64,000 nt of DNA, from NCBI GenBank assembly GCA_030522415.1, contig CM060109.1, positions 25,407,801-25,471,800 on the forward strand, read 5' to 3'. The notes beneath the pieces were generated by a model that made no database searches, was not told where the DNA came from, and saw nothing but the letters and a program-made list of their open reading frames with translations. The DNA comes from Channallabes apus (lineage: Eukaryota; Chordata; Actinopteri; Siluriformes; Clariidae). Below are positions 41,195 through 51,940 of this stretch, in pieces (positions within the stretch are counted from its first letter, which is position 1; every line of letters starts with the position of its first letter). The position numbers and the translations under genes were made by a program.

Positions 41195-41655
41195 GGCTTC
41201 AGTAAGTTATAGCTTGGCTTCAGAGATGAACTAATGCTCATATACGAGTGTTATATCGCTTAACTTATTTGTATGAGAAGCGCATTAAGTAAATTCCCGG
41301 TTAATTTAATGCAGACGATAATACAGACAGTCACTGGTTAACACTAACACTGTTCACTGGTTAACACTAACACTGTTCACTGGATAACATTAGCACAGGC
41401 AGATTATTTACATTACAGAATCCCCAAAACAGTATTTTACACACTCTGTGGTAAATAGGTTTATTAATATATTTTATTTTTATTAGAACGATATGTTCTG
41501 TAAAGTTTATTTATCTTTGTCTTGACTAAATTCTCCTATTGTCTTTAAGCAGAGCTCCGCTGTGGAGGATTGGGGGGTCAGACGGCTGACGGCTGGACTT
41601 TTGGAGCTACAGGACTGGAGGAGCCTGAACAAGCTGTTGAGAGAGCTGTAGGAGG
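40530..41655 (+). promoter_or_regulatory. Promoter/first-exon-like segment inside element Z
   Basis: AGATGAAGATGGCGGCTTAA at 40541 contains the AAGATGGCGGC motif known as a YY1 site just downstream of many vertebrate start sites. A strong donor follows (TTCGTG|GTAAGTGATG, 40574/40575). A second exon-like block starts after TCTTTAAG near 41551. Bases 40575-41550 include a (TG)n tract at 41161-41191 and otherwise no recognised content. Captured host promoter or chance; no coding frame found. Confidence 0.35.
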
Positions 41656-43140
41656 GATGACGTCACAGTCCGACAGCTTTAGAATGATGTTTGATCAGGT
41701 CTACTGTATATTCTGAACATAGAACTGCAAAATGTCTGATACAGTACTTTGGGGGAAACAAAGACTTAAACTGTTCCATGTTTAATACTTTTGATATTTG
41801 AAAAATTTATATTTTAATGTAAAAGGACTATAGATAGAGACTTATAAGCAGCTGGTGTATCCGGGTAGTTTAATGAACTTTAAGCAAAAAGACAACATGT
41901 ATTCATCTGTTTTATATAAATTACTGTTTTAACTTTGACTAGTTTTGGAAGAATAAATTGAATTGATAAAGTCATGTTTGCGTGTTTTAATTTTGGGGGA
42001 TTGTTTGGGTATTTAAAAATTGTTTAGTTGAACCAACAACTTCAATGGGCAAAAAATGGGACACAACTTTGTTTTAAATAGTCAGAGTTGGGCTGAAAAT
42101 AATAATAATAATTATTGATCATAGAAACAAATGAAACCAGTTAAACACTTGATTATATGTATTTGTGTTTGTGATTATGTGACCCATAATAATTTTTTCT
42201 CAGTATAAATAAATGTTTTGGGTTTTAAGAACTCCAAAAGAGCAACGACAAACTTGGTATTCTCCATTGCGGTTTCTCACCTTCCACTCCTGAGTAGGAC
42301 ATGGTGTTAATTGCTCTGTGTGTGTCTGTTTTTGGCGGGGGGATGGGTGTGTGTGTGTGTTTTCGGCTGTTCAGCAGTTCTAAACACAAGCACAGTTTTT
42401 GTCCTTAACTAAAATACTTCAATACGTTAATAATGAATTTATTTTGCTGAATAAGGTAATAAGCGATGTTTAAACCAACCCAGTAAGTTAAGTAAGTGTT
42501 CCATACATTAAAGTACTGTGTATAACCAAGTGCCCTAGCAAACACAGTTACAGTTTACAGTACAAACAGAGTATGCGCTGGAGGGATTGGAAGGTGAGTG
42601 AGAATACTCATTTACAAGACAAAAGACGGTTAGAGGCAGGGACGTTCTAGACCAGACAACACGGGGTGGGTGGAGGGGTGCATCATGTTCGAGCACTGTT
42701 TTTACCTGGCCTTACTGTATAGTAACAGTATTGTATTTGCTGAATTGTTTTGAGGCACGCAAACCCCCTGACCACAATAAGGTGGCAATCCCTCAGGGGG
42801 AAACTAAAAAATAAATATATATATAATTATATAATAAAATATCCTTAATCCAGATTTTATCAATGACATAATATTTATCTAAGCTGGATGGTCAAATTCT
42901 CAAAAACGTTTAACCTAAAGTAAGACTTAACACACTATAACTAAAATATTTACAAAACTGAAAGGTTGTCTTATGAATGATAAAAAATACAAACTAAATT
43001 AAAACAGATGGGCTATTGAACAGATCATAATATGTTTTATGTTTTCTGATTACAAATTATATGTGGGTTGAATTTTAGAAAGGCTAAATGAAATAGCTAG
43101 TTTTTGGTCATGTCAGTCCAGTAACTATACTATGTAAAAG

Positions 43141-43641
43141 CAGTGGTGTCAAAAGTATTCACATTCATTACTTGAGTAGAAGTATAGATACTAGGGTTCA
43201 AAAATACTTCTTTAGAAGTTGAAGTATCAACCCAAGCTTTTTACTTAAGTAAAAGTTTAAAAGTACTGGTTTCAAAACTAATTAAAGTATAAAAGTAAAA
43301 GTACCGTGAGGGGGAAAAAACGCATTAAGGTCTCGCTTTCTGATCATGCGACGGGGGGGGGGGGGCGTTGTGCGCGTTCTGATCATGTGACGGGGGGTGG
43401 GGGGCGTTGTGCGCGTTCTTATCATGCGACCGGAGGGGTTGCGCGTTCTGATCATAAAAATAGAGTAACGAGGCTGTTTTTAAAAAGTAAGGAGTAGAAA
43501 GTAGAGATAATTGCTTAAAAATGTAAGGAATAGAAGTAAAAAGTCGGCTGAAAAATAATTACTCCAGTAAAGTATAGATACCCAAAATTTCTACTTAAGT
43601 AAGGTAACGAAGTATTTGTACTTCGTTACTTGACACCTCTG
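43141..43641. mobile_element. hAT-like MITE (501 bp) with proven empty site
   Basis: The ends CAGTGGTGTCAAAAGTA and inverse (ACTTGACACCTCTG at the right) carry the CAG...CTG hAT-type termini. The TSD TGTAAAAG occurs at 43133-43140 and 43642-43649. In X-B the same place (near 29102-29109) has TGTAAAAG once, so the insertion borders are confirmed. The interior is rich in AAGTA/TACTT motifs typical of abundant fish MITEs. Non-coding. Confidence 0.92.
43336..43455. repeat. G-rich minisatellite in the MITE (about 2.5 units)
   Basis: Units of roughly 48 bases, each with TCTGATCATG-like starts, G-runs of up to 13 and GTTGTGCGCGTTCT. Strong G-quadruplex potential and a likely assembly-length uncertainty. 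Confidence 0.7.
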
Positions 43642-43899
43642 TGTAAAAGTAATTATAATATGAATTAATTAAGGGCAGGACCTAACCTAATGTTAATAAT
43701 TTACACCATGATAACATTAGTATTCGTGTTTTTGTATATATTTTTAAATGTTCAAATGAACGTTTCAGAGTATATAATTTGTCGTGTCATCTGTGATTGA
43801 GACCCATGAGTTAAATTGAAATATTTTTTATAGGTAGTAAGCCAGGTTTTAGTAACCTTGGACAAATCACCATGTAAGCCCTCTCTCGCGCACGCGCTC

Positions 43900-44945
43900 T
43901 CACGCTATCTCTCGCACTCACACACACACACACACACTGTACACACACAGACACACACAAATAATACATGAAATCGCGTAAAACCAAATGAAACTAGGGT
44001 AAAAAATATGAGCAGTAAAATACAGTAGTATCCTGTAGGTGATTCCTGTCCTGTGATAACAGGCACTAACACTCTAGAACTGTTTACTTCTGTTAGTTTT
44101 GTTTTCAAGTGTGAATGTTTATGGGGATTAAATCTGTCTCTGCTGCTGCATCTATACACCGTTGTGATAAGTGATTTGTGCCCCATCAGATCTTTAATGT
44201 GGGACATTATGCTGGTTAAATGACTAAAGACACACTGATCCGTATGGACAGATATTTGTTCCAGATATTATGCGCCATTAATAAATTTGTTATGCCAATT
44301 TGACTTTCAGCGAAAACATCAAAAATATAACGAAAACAAACCAAAGCAGAAGTTACATTTTAAGCTTTACTTTCAAAGTAAAATTTGATTTGTCACATAC
44401 ACAGCACGATATGCAGTAAAATGCTTTGGGTGCTTTAGGTGAGACTCGAACTCGGCACTGCTTCACCTGGACTGCTTTACAAGTGTCACGCGCTAACCGA
44501 TTACGCCACGGGAGCCACACGGAAGTTGGTCTTGTCAGAGTATCCTCTCTCTCTCTCGTGCGCACACACACATATGAAATTGCGTAAAAACCAACGAAAT
44601 ATAAGCAGTAAAAAAAAAATCTGTAAAAATATATTAGTATAACAGGCGCTAACCTTCTGGAACTTTTTTACTATTGTTTCCAAGTGTTTATGGGGATTTA
44701 ATGTGTCTCTGCTGCCGCATCCATTCACAGTTGTGAAAAGTGATTAATGCCCCATCAGATCTTTTGACGGGGGAGCATTATGCATGATTAAATGACTAAA
44801 GAAATACTGATCCATATGGGCAGATATTTATTCCAGGTTGCATGCGCCATTAATTGGCTTTCTTATGCCACTTGTAGACTATCAGTGAAAAAAAAATATA
44901 ACGAAAACAAACCCAAGCAGACGTTACATTTTGAGCTTTACTTTG
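43900..44945. repeat. Diverged tandem duplication in element Z (period about 0.58 kb)
   Basis: 43960-44375 and 44570-44945 share ordered blocks: GTTTATGGGGATT, GCCCCATCAGATCTTT, ATGACTAAAGA, GCGCCATTAAT, AACGAAAACAAACC and GTTACATTTT. The SINE-like unit 44355-44516 lies between the copies. Confidence 0.75.
44355..44516 (-). repeat. tRNA-derived SINE-like unit
   Basis: The minus strand from 44514 begins GGCTCCCGTGGCGTAATCGG. It has a good A box (TGGCGTAATCGG) and a B box (AGTTCGAGTCT) near 44446. The head resembles the intron-containing tRNA-Ile(UAU) gene (from memory), with TGT at the anticodon place and a shortened 3' half. It is followed by GCATTTTACTGCATATCG and ATGTGACAAATCAAATTTTA, a LINE-like tail common in fish SINEs. 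Could alternatively be a tRNA pseudogene beside an unrelated repeat. Confidence 0.5.
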
Positions 44946-46385
44946 CAGCAAAATATTATCTATCAGTATATTAAATGGAACGAGGTAAAATACACAGTAA
45001 TATAAAATACTGTACATAGCCTGCGTTTTTATTCCGTACCTACAATGATCGGTATAGACAAATTACAGCCGCTACCGTGTCTTTAAGGATCATTTCAGGA
45101 TGTCTTAAAAAATATTTCACTAACTAATTTTATTAATTCATTATTAAATAATAAATAGCATAATCATCATGGGTTGTGTATTGAGTGATTTAACAAATCT
45201 GTTTTATTAATCGGTTTGTTGTTGTTGTTTTTTCATCTATTTATGAAACTATGTTGACAATGCAAGAACTGTCTGTATATTAAAGATACGGTATTGGGCT
45301 TCCTGGACACTGCAGTTAACTGTGCCAGTCAATGCTCCATCTGGCGGAATTATACGGCATTGCAACCATCTTTTTAGAAAGCGCATGGGGGCGTTTATGG
45401 GGCGGGGCATCGTTAACTGCGTCATCGCGGGGGATCACATTCCATGCACGAAGCCTGCATTAACCCTTCATGGAACTGCCACGGAGCAGTCATGCTCCAG
45501 GCGGCTGTTTGACGTGGCTCCCACTGTACACATACAGGAAGCTCTGGGCTTCAGGATTGGGCCAGGCCAAAACAATAAACAAAACCCCCCCTCTATCTCC
45601 ACCCTCAAACTAGCTAAACTACCAAAAAGAAAACTGAAATCAAAATACAAAAACTAAACTAGCTTCCTAACTACTTACAAAAACAGGAGAAAACATGGGA
45701 CAACAAAAATGGCACCCAACCCCTACTGCTTCCTTGCAACTATGTACAAACAAGAAAAGAACAAAATATATATACACAATATTTACAACAAAGAAAACTA
45801 TATACAAAAGCGGGAGGAAAACTTCCATCCACGCTAACACAAACAAACAAAAGAAAACCCAAAAACAACAAAAGGGAAGGAGAGAGGCAAGGCGCGACAC
45901 ACAGGCTCTCTCTCCAACCAAACAAAAACACACACACACACACAGTCACTCAAAACAAATACAAAATAACAAACAAATACTCAGTCACACAGTCACACAC
46001 CAACACTTCAACATACAATCAATCACTCAATTAATCAACCAATCAATCACACAATCCAACAACCACACAATCCAACGTTCACAATTCACCAATCAACAAA
46101 GGAGCACGGAAGTCACACACAAGGCATAAGTCGCGCACTTCCTGCTTCCACTCGCGAGCTTAAGAAGCCACGCAGATCCACCGTCCGCCAATCGCGGCGC
46201 ACGTCACGGCACGTTCCATCGGGGCGGGGCTTCCTGTAAATAGGAGAGCGGGAGAGACAGAGAAAGGGGGGAGAGATTGCGCATGCGCGACGGTGCATAC
46301 CCGCGCTACACACACACACACGTACGTGCACTACTCCTCTGCACGTAACACCCCCACCCATAAAAGTCAAAATCTATATTTTGAC

Positions 46386-46584
46386 AAACAAAACTTTACG
46401 ACCTCGATAGTCCGTCCGCTAAAATATTCTCCGCACCTTTTTTGTGGCGTATTTCCAGATTAAAACCCTGAATGATCAATGACCACCGCATTAACCGCTG
46501 GTTTGAATTGGCCATTCGCGAAAGGAAGACCAATGGGTTATGATCCGTGTATACCACTATTGGTATAGAGCTACCACCAACCCC
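46386..46584 (-). pseudogene. Gypsy C RNase H C-terminal fragment
   Basis: The minus strand reads IPIVVYTDHNPLVFLSRMAN, then NQRLMRWSLIIQGFNLEIRH and ADGLSR, the end of a Gypsy RNase H with the TDHNPL motif. It runs directly into a polypurine tract and LTR without an integrase region. Either integrase was deleted or this family has integrase upstream of RT. Confidence 0.8.
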
Positions 46585-46618
46585 CTCTGATGTATCATGA
46601 CCGTATCACACCTGTATC

Positions 46619-46966
46619 ATGACCGTAGTGGATCGGTTCTCCAAGGCAGCCCACTTCATTCCCATCCCAAAACTCCCGTCCGCCAAGGAGACTGCAGAAC
46701 TCATGATCCTCCATGTTTTTAAGCTCCACGGCCTGCCCAAAGATATCGTCTCTGATCGTGGCCCACAGTTCACCTCTCAATTCTGGAAGGCATTCTGTAA
46801 GCTCATCGGAGCTACCCCTAGTCTATCTTCAGGATTTCACCCTCAAACCAACGGACAAACTGAAAGGAAGAACCAGGCTCTCGAGGTCACCCTTAGGTGC
46901 ATGACCTCCCGGGACGTCACTTCCTGGAGCAGGTTCCTGCCTTGGGTGGAATATGCACACAACTCC
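46619..46966 (+). pseudogene. Gypsy B integrase core, middle fragment
   Basis: Continues the polyprotein after Gypsy [21 protein letters not shown], the second catalytic Asp in [13 protein letters not shown] and the catalytic Glu in GQTERKNQ. It ends at AHNS, where the L2 insertion begins. About 10 codons between 40131 and 46619 are not recovered; TGTATCATGACCGTA occurs twice (46591 and 46613) at this border. Confidence 0.88.
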
Positions 46967-48755
46967 ATATTGAGCAATGTGTTCAGGACATAAGAAATTG
47001 GATGCTAATTAACTTCCTTCTGCTTAATCCGGATAAGACAGAAGTTCTAGTCATAGGACCGCATACAGCTAGAAGTAAAATCTTAGATCACACCGTAACT
47101 TTAGATGGCCTTTCTGTTCCGTCAAGTGCAACAGTAAAAGACCTCGGCGTGATTATAGATTCCAGCCTTTCATTTGAAGCTCATGTAGATAATATCACCA
47201 GGATAGCATTCTTTCACCTTAGAAATATCGCCAAAATAAGAAATATATTGTCGCTAAATGATGCAGAAAAACTAGTTCATGCTTTTATCACTTCTAGGTT
47301 GGACTATTGTAATGCCTTACTGTCTGGTTGTTCAGTTAGGTGCATAAACAAGCTTCAGCTAGTCCAAAATGCAGCAGCGAGAGTCCTCACTAGAACCAGA
47401 AGATATGAGCACATCACCCCTATCCTATCTTCACTGCATTGGCTCCCTGTGAAATTTCGCATTGATTTTAAAATACTACTCTTGACATATAAGGCATTAA
47501 ATGGTCTCGCGCCGCAGTATCTGAGCGAACTGCTAGTGTCTTACGATCCGCCACGCCTACTTCGGTCAAAGGATGCAGGCTGCTTATCAGTACCGCGTAT
47601 TATGAAAACTACAGCTGGGGGCAGAGCTTTTTCTTACAAAGCCCCAAAATTATGGAATAGTCTTCCAAATAGTGTTCGGGACTCAGACACAGTCTCAGTG
47701 TTTAAGTCTAGGCTAAAAACCTATTTATTTAACCAAGCATTTTCATAAATAGATTAGCCTTAGGTAAAGGAGCAGATCTGGGGGACTCATGGACGTAGAG
47801 TATTATGGTGAACTGGTATGTTTAGATGCTGTCTTCCTCAGTCTCATTTGATCACTCAGGTTTGTTGACGGTGAGGTGATTGTTTGCTTTACATCTCAGG
47901 GAGCCCTCATGTTTGTGTTTCCTTCTGGCTCTCCCTTTTAGTTATGCTGTCATAGTTAGTCCTGCCAGAGTCCCTGCTTGCACTCTACAGTAAATATACA
48001 TTCACATTAGACATTGTGACTGTGACCATACCTAATTGCAATCTCTCCTCCTCTTCTCTTCCTCCCCCTCTTTCTCTTTCCTCTCTCCCCCTGTCTCCCC
48101 CTTTCACTCTTTCTCTCTCTCTCTCTGTCGAGCTACACATGTGGTTCCTGAGCTGCCAGTGATCCAGACTCCCTCTGCCCTCCGGACCTGTCTGATCCAT
48201 CCTGGTGCCCGGTTTCTGGTTGGAGGTCTCGTCGCATGGATGCCCCGTGTGTCTCTTTAGGATGTGTCTGGGGATGATTCTCTATACTTAGAAGATGGTT
48301 CTGGCCTCGACTGGTGTGGTCAGCTGTTTCTCTGAGGACTTGACAATTCGATAGTTCAGGACTGGAACTTTCTACAAGTCTATCTGAGTCTCGAATAACT
48401 ACTGGACTCCATTTTACATCAAGTATTATAACATCAATTAACATCAACTATTATAGCTGAACCTAACACTTAACACTGTATAAATGCAGATCATTTCCTG
48501 CTATCTGTTTCACCCAGATGAGGATGGGTTCCCTGTTGAGTCTGGTTCCTCTCAAGGTTTCTTCCTATTACCGTCTCAGGGAGTTTTTCCTTGCCACTGT
48601 CGCCCTCGGGCTTGCTCGCCAGGGAATATCTGAACATTTTGATTCATACACATTCACATTCCATACATACTTTTGATTGTGTAAAGCTGTTTTGAGACAA
48701 TGTCAATTGTTAAAAGCGCTATACAAATAAAACTGAATTGAATTGAATTGAATTG
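46967..48755 (+). mobile_element. L2-type LINE, 5'-truncated, inserted in Gypsy B integrase
   Basis: Flanked by AACTCC on both sides (46961-46966 and 48756-48761). It ends in the tandem tail (GAATT)n at 48734-48755, typical of L2-clade elements. It contains only the C-terminal part of the RT protein plus about 1 kb of 3' UTR (47749-48733), in which a CT-rich tract (48044-48127) is the only notable feature. Target-primed insertion is clear. Confidence 0.88.
46969..47748 (+). pseudogene. L2-clade reverse transcriptase, C-terminal 260 codons
   Basis: Reads NFLLLNPDKTEVLVIGPHT, GLSVPSSATVKDLGVIIDSS, LVHAFITSRLDYCNALLSG, LQLVQNAAARVLTRT and LHWLPVKFRIDFKILLLTYK, all hallmarks of the L2/CR1-like RT thumb and C-terminal region. 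The frame is open to TAA at 47746-47748. The catalytic palm is missing because of 5' truncation, so it encodes no active enzyme. Confidence 0.9.
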
Positions 48756-49175
48756 AACTCCCAAACCTCATCGTCCACTGGCCTGTCCCCCTTCCAGTGC
48801 TGCTTGGGCTACCAACCACCTTTGTTTCCTTCCCTGGAGGAAGAAGTAAACGTACCATCAGCACAGCATTTCATCCGACGATGTAAGAAGACCTGGCTAC
48901 AAGCTAGAAGAACGTTACTACGATCCAGCAGGGCCTACAAGAAACAAGCGGATCGGAGACGTTCTCAAGCCCCAAAGTACAGGGTGGGTCAGAGAGTCAT
49001 GCTCGCCACCAAAGATATCCCACTAAAGACCATTTCCCGTAAACTCTCCCCCCGATATGTAGGCCCATTCACAATTACCAAGGTCATCAATCCATGCGCT
49101 GTCAAACTGTTACTCCCCTCAACCATGCGAAGAATAAACCCCACGTTCCATGTATCCCAGCTACGCCGTCTTGCC
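48756..49175 (+). pseudogene. Gypsy B integrase C-terminal fragment
   Basis: Resumes the Gypsy frame after the L2: GLSPFQCCLGYQPPLFPS, then RRSQAPKYRVGQRVMLATKD and INPTFHVSQLRR, the usual end of integrase before the tail or chromodomain. It then runs straight into ERV sequence; tail and 3' LTR are gone. Confidence 0.85.
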
Positions 49176-49185
49176 TCAAGCCTTC

Positions 49186-51529
49186 ATGGCTTTCCTGGGA
49201 CTGATCAACTACTGTCGTCAGTGGATTCCTGACTGCTCATTCTACGATAAACGCATCAGGACAGCCATCTCACACAATGATCCGCTCCAACAGCCTCTGA
49301 CATGGACTGCTGACATGATTGAGGCATACAAGGAACTGAAAAAGGCCCTATGTTCTGCTCCAGCACTGGGCCTGCCTAACTATCAAAAACCGTTCCATCT
49401 ATATGCGTGTGAGCACGGGGGCACCGCTTCTGCTGTATTGGCACAGGAGCATGGGGGGGGGGGGGGGATGAGACCATGTGCTTTCTTATCTAAAACTTTA
49501 GATGCTGTGGCACAAGGTTTGCCTGCCTGTCTCAGGGCTGTGGCCGCCTGTGCGGTGATGGTACAAGATGCTGAAAAGATTGTTCTCTCTAATCCTTTAA
49601 ATTTGTATTCTCCACATCAGGTTAAACAAGTGCTGCAGAACATTCAAACACAACACATGACGGCTCAGAGACGGTCTGGGTATGAGATTATCCTGTGTTC
49701 TACAAGTAACTTAGAGATAAAAACCACCTCTTCTTTTGACACCCTCGGATATGCTCTGGCACGCTTGATCAATGCACAGGACGACACGCTAATAGACACA
49801 GATCATGACTGTTGTTCAGAGATTATTCACTCCACTAGTATACGTCCTGATCTATCTTCTACCCCATTAACAACTGGTGACACTTTGTTTGTAGATGGTT
49901 CCTGTTCAAAACCATATGATGGGAAATTTCTCTGTGGTTATTCTGTGTGTGCACTGCCAGATATAACCATTGAAGCTTACTCTCTCCCTTTCTCATCTGC
50001 TCAGGCAGCTGAACTTTTTGCTCTAACTCGTGCGTGTGTTCTTTCTGAAGGAAAAGATGTCACAATATACACTGATTCTTGTTACGCTTTTGGTATCGCT
50101 CATGACTTTGGCCGCATCTGGCAATCCAGGGGTTTTCGTTCTGCTGTGGTTAAGCTAATTTCTCATTCTTCCCTTGTTCAGGATTTAATAGACGCATGCC
50201 ATCTACCTGGTACTCTTGCTATTGTAAAAACTAAGGCTCATTCTTCTGGTGACTCTATGGAAGTGCGAGGGAATTCGCTAGCTGATCGTATTGCTAAAAA
50301 AGCAGCTCAAAAACAGATTTTCTTTCCTGATTCTCGTTCTGATTTGATCAATACATCTTTTCTTGCTAGCTCTTTGATTCCCGATGTAGATTTATTGTCT
50401 TTGCAAGCTTCAGCCACGCCGAATGATTCCTCTTTTTGGCAAGCTCAGGGTGCCTACGTTGCTTCTGATGGTTTATGGTATTGTGCTGATGGCCGTTTGT
50501 GCCTGCCGTCTCATTGTCTTCCGTTCCTCGTGCGCGAGTTCCACGGTGTTACACATCGTGCACGAAGGGGGGTTAAGGACGATATGAAAAAACTCTTTTG
50601 CATAGCTAACATGCTTGGAACAATAGATTTATTAATATCTAGATGTTTGGTGTGTGCTCAGAATAATGTGACAAAGGGTTTAGGTAAACACGAAAGTCTT
50701 CTGTTACCTACTGCTCCGTTTGCAGAGTGGCAAATTGATTTTACACATATGCCTGCATGTGGCCCATTCAAATATCTTCTGGTTTTGGTAGACAAGTTTT
50801 CAAGGTGGGTGGAAGCTTTCCCGTGTGCTCGAGAGAATGAAAAGGTGGTGACCCGAGTCTTAGCGAAAGAAATAATACCTCATTATGGCGTTCTTCATGC
50901 TATTGACTCGGATAAAGGAACACCTTTTACATCACAGGTAACACAGAATTTGTGTAAATATCTTTCACTGTCCTGGCATTTTCACATTCCTTATCATCCA
51001 CAGTCATCAGGTATAGTAGAAAGAACAAATAGGACACTGAAAGAAAAACTGACTAAAGCAATGCAAACTATGGGGAGTAAAAACCTGGGTTGATCTGTTA
51101 CCTGCTGTTCTAGCTGAAATGAGAATGACACCAAGAAAAGATGTGCACATGTCACCACATGAAATTATATTTGGCAGACCTTTTCCCGTGCCATGGAGGA
51201 AAGGCAAACCCGCGATAGGAACAACTGATCTTGATGTACATATTGCTGAATATTCTGCTGCTCTAATAGATACTCTGAACAAACATTATGAACGAATTGC
51301 TAATGTGACTCCAGTACCCTCAACAAAACCCACACATCCTTTTAATGTGGGAGATACTGTTCTGGTAAGATCTTTGACCCCCAGAAAACTGGGAGATTGT
51401 AAATATGACGGACCAGCAGAAATAATCGCAATTACTCGTACTGCTGTCCTAACTGATCTTTTTCAACAGTGGATCCATGCTACTAGGCTGAAGAGATGTC
51501 CTGTCAGCGTGAGATCAAAGGATGAATAA
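49186..51529 (+). pseudogene. pol: ERV RT end (connection), RNase H and integrase, one frameshift
   Basis: Starts AFLGLINYCRQWIPD, the RT connection. RNase H has TLFVDGSCSKPYDGK (first Asp), AAELFALTRA (Glu) and IYTDSCYAFG (Asp). Integrase has an HH...CC zinc region (FHGVTHRARRG...CLVCAQ), EWQIDFTHMP (Asp), AIDSDKGTPFTSQV (Asp) and HPQSSGIVERTNR (Glu). A one-base shift near 51085 moves the C-terminal part into another frame (MSPHEIIFGRPFPVPW...), which ends at 51529. About 50-80 RT residues between 36571 and 49186 are lost. Confidence 0.88.
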
Positions 51530-51940
51530 ATGTTTGTGTATTATTATCTTTCTTTCTCTGTGATTATTGTTGTTTCCTAGACTGAAGACGTGCTGCAGTG
51601 ATGACCAACCCGTGACGTGACACAGAGGGATTGTCTTGGGTTGCCACGGGACGACTTCACTATTGCTATTAGTTTACCATTCCTGGTGGTGTCTTAGCGC
51701 CTCGTAAGGTGGGACGAGTGCAGATTGGGCGTGCCCGCACTCTGAGCACTGTAGCGTCAAGAAAGGCAATAGTTCACCACTAGTAGTTATTTATATATTT
51801 GACATTGCGAACAAGATTTTTCACACACACAGGTTTACACTCAACCTGTTATATTTCTGTGTATTCTTTTGGTCACACTTCATTCTGTAGAGTTTATAGA
51901 ACAGCACTTGGAGTATGGTGGTAACCTCTCCTGCCTTAGA
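51530..51940 (+). other. ERV region between pol and env relic
   Basis: Non-coding; several stops in all frames. It probably holds the env leader and splice acceptor; a T-rich acceptor-like TTGTTTCCTAG lies at 51570. Nothing else is recognised. Confidence 0.5.

Larger units (their letters stand above)
41656..43857. repeat. Core segment shared with X-B, copy in element Z
   Basis: Matches 27460-29332 in order and orientation. Differences are small indels, a shorter A/T tract near 42815, one missing stretch near 42920, and the MITE at 43141-43641 that is absent from X-B. Confidence 0.8.
40253..45526. mobile_element. Element Z: 5.3-kb DNA element with CAGTGGGAGCCACG termini
   Basis: The left end CAGTGGGAGCCACGCCAAAT and right end (inverse CAGTGGGAGCCACGTCAAAC) form TIRs of about 26 bp with two mismatches. 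TA flanks both ends (40251-40252, 45527-45528). The eight flanking bases are CGCACATA and TACACATA, compatible with either a TA TSD or an 8-bp TSD decayed at one CpG. No transposase is recognised. It shares the 27460-29332 core with X-B and carries a nested MITE, a SINE-like unit and a tandem duplication. Confidence 0.75.
40132..46590 (-). mobile_element. Gypsy C fragment (antisense): one LTR plus RNase H end, split by element Z
   Basis: On the minus strand: RNase H C-terminus (46584-46386), a G-rich polypurine tract (46360-46351), an LTR starting TGTTACGTGC at 46350, broken at 45527/40252 by Z, and ending GGGACGTAACA at 40132. LTR length without Z is about 945 bp. The 5' half of the element and the other LTR are missing. 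A related LTR fragment lies at 61108. Confidence 0.75.
36572..49175 (+). mobile_element. Gypsy/Ty3 retrotransposon B inside ERV pol, 3' end lost
   Basis: 5' LTR 36572-36959, then one long gag-pol frame. It is interrupted at 40131 (Gypsy C/element Z) and at 46966 (L2), and continues to the end of the integrase region near 49175. The C-terminal tail and the 3' LTR are absent. The next bases (by 49186) are ERV RT again, with a stretch of ERV RT also missing, so one deletion removed the junction. Confidence 0.85.

Noticed and set aside
43900..43950. CA-rich and CTCTCG repeats considered as a CRISPR-like array
   Set aside because: Simple microsatellite without spaced unique spacers; this is a vertebrate genome.
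44429..44514. Functional tRNA gene
   Set aside because: A and B boxes are good, but the acceptor stem does not pair at the 3' end (CTAAAGCA against GGCTCCC) and the 3' half is shortened, so a SINE head or pseudogene is more likely.
45695..46129. 144-codon K/T/Q/N-rich open frame
   Set aside because: Lies in the A/C-rich LTR of Gypsy C; composition explains the open frame, and no motif is present.
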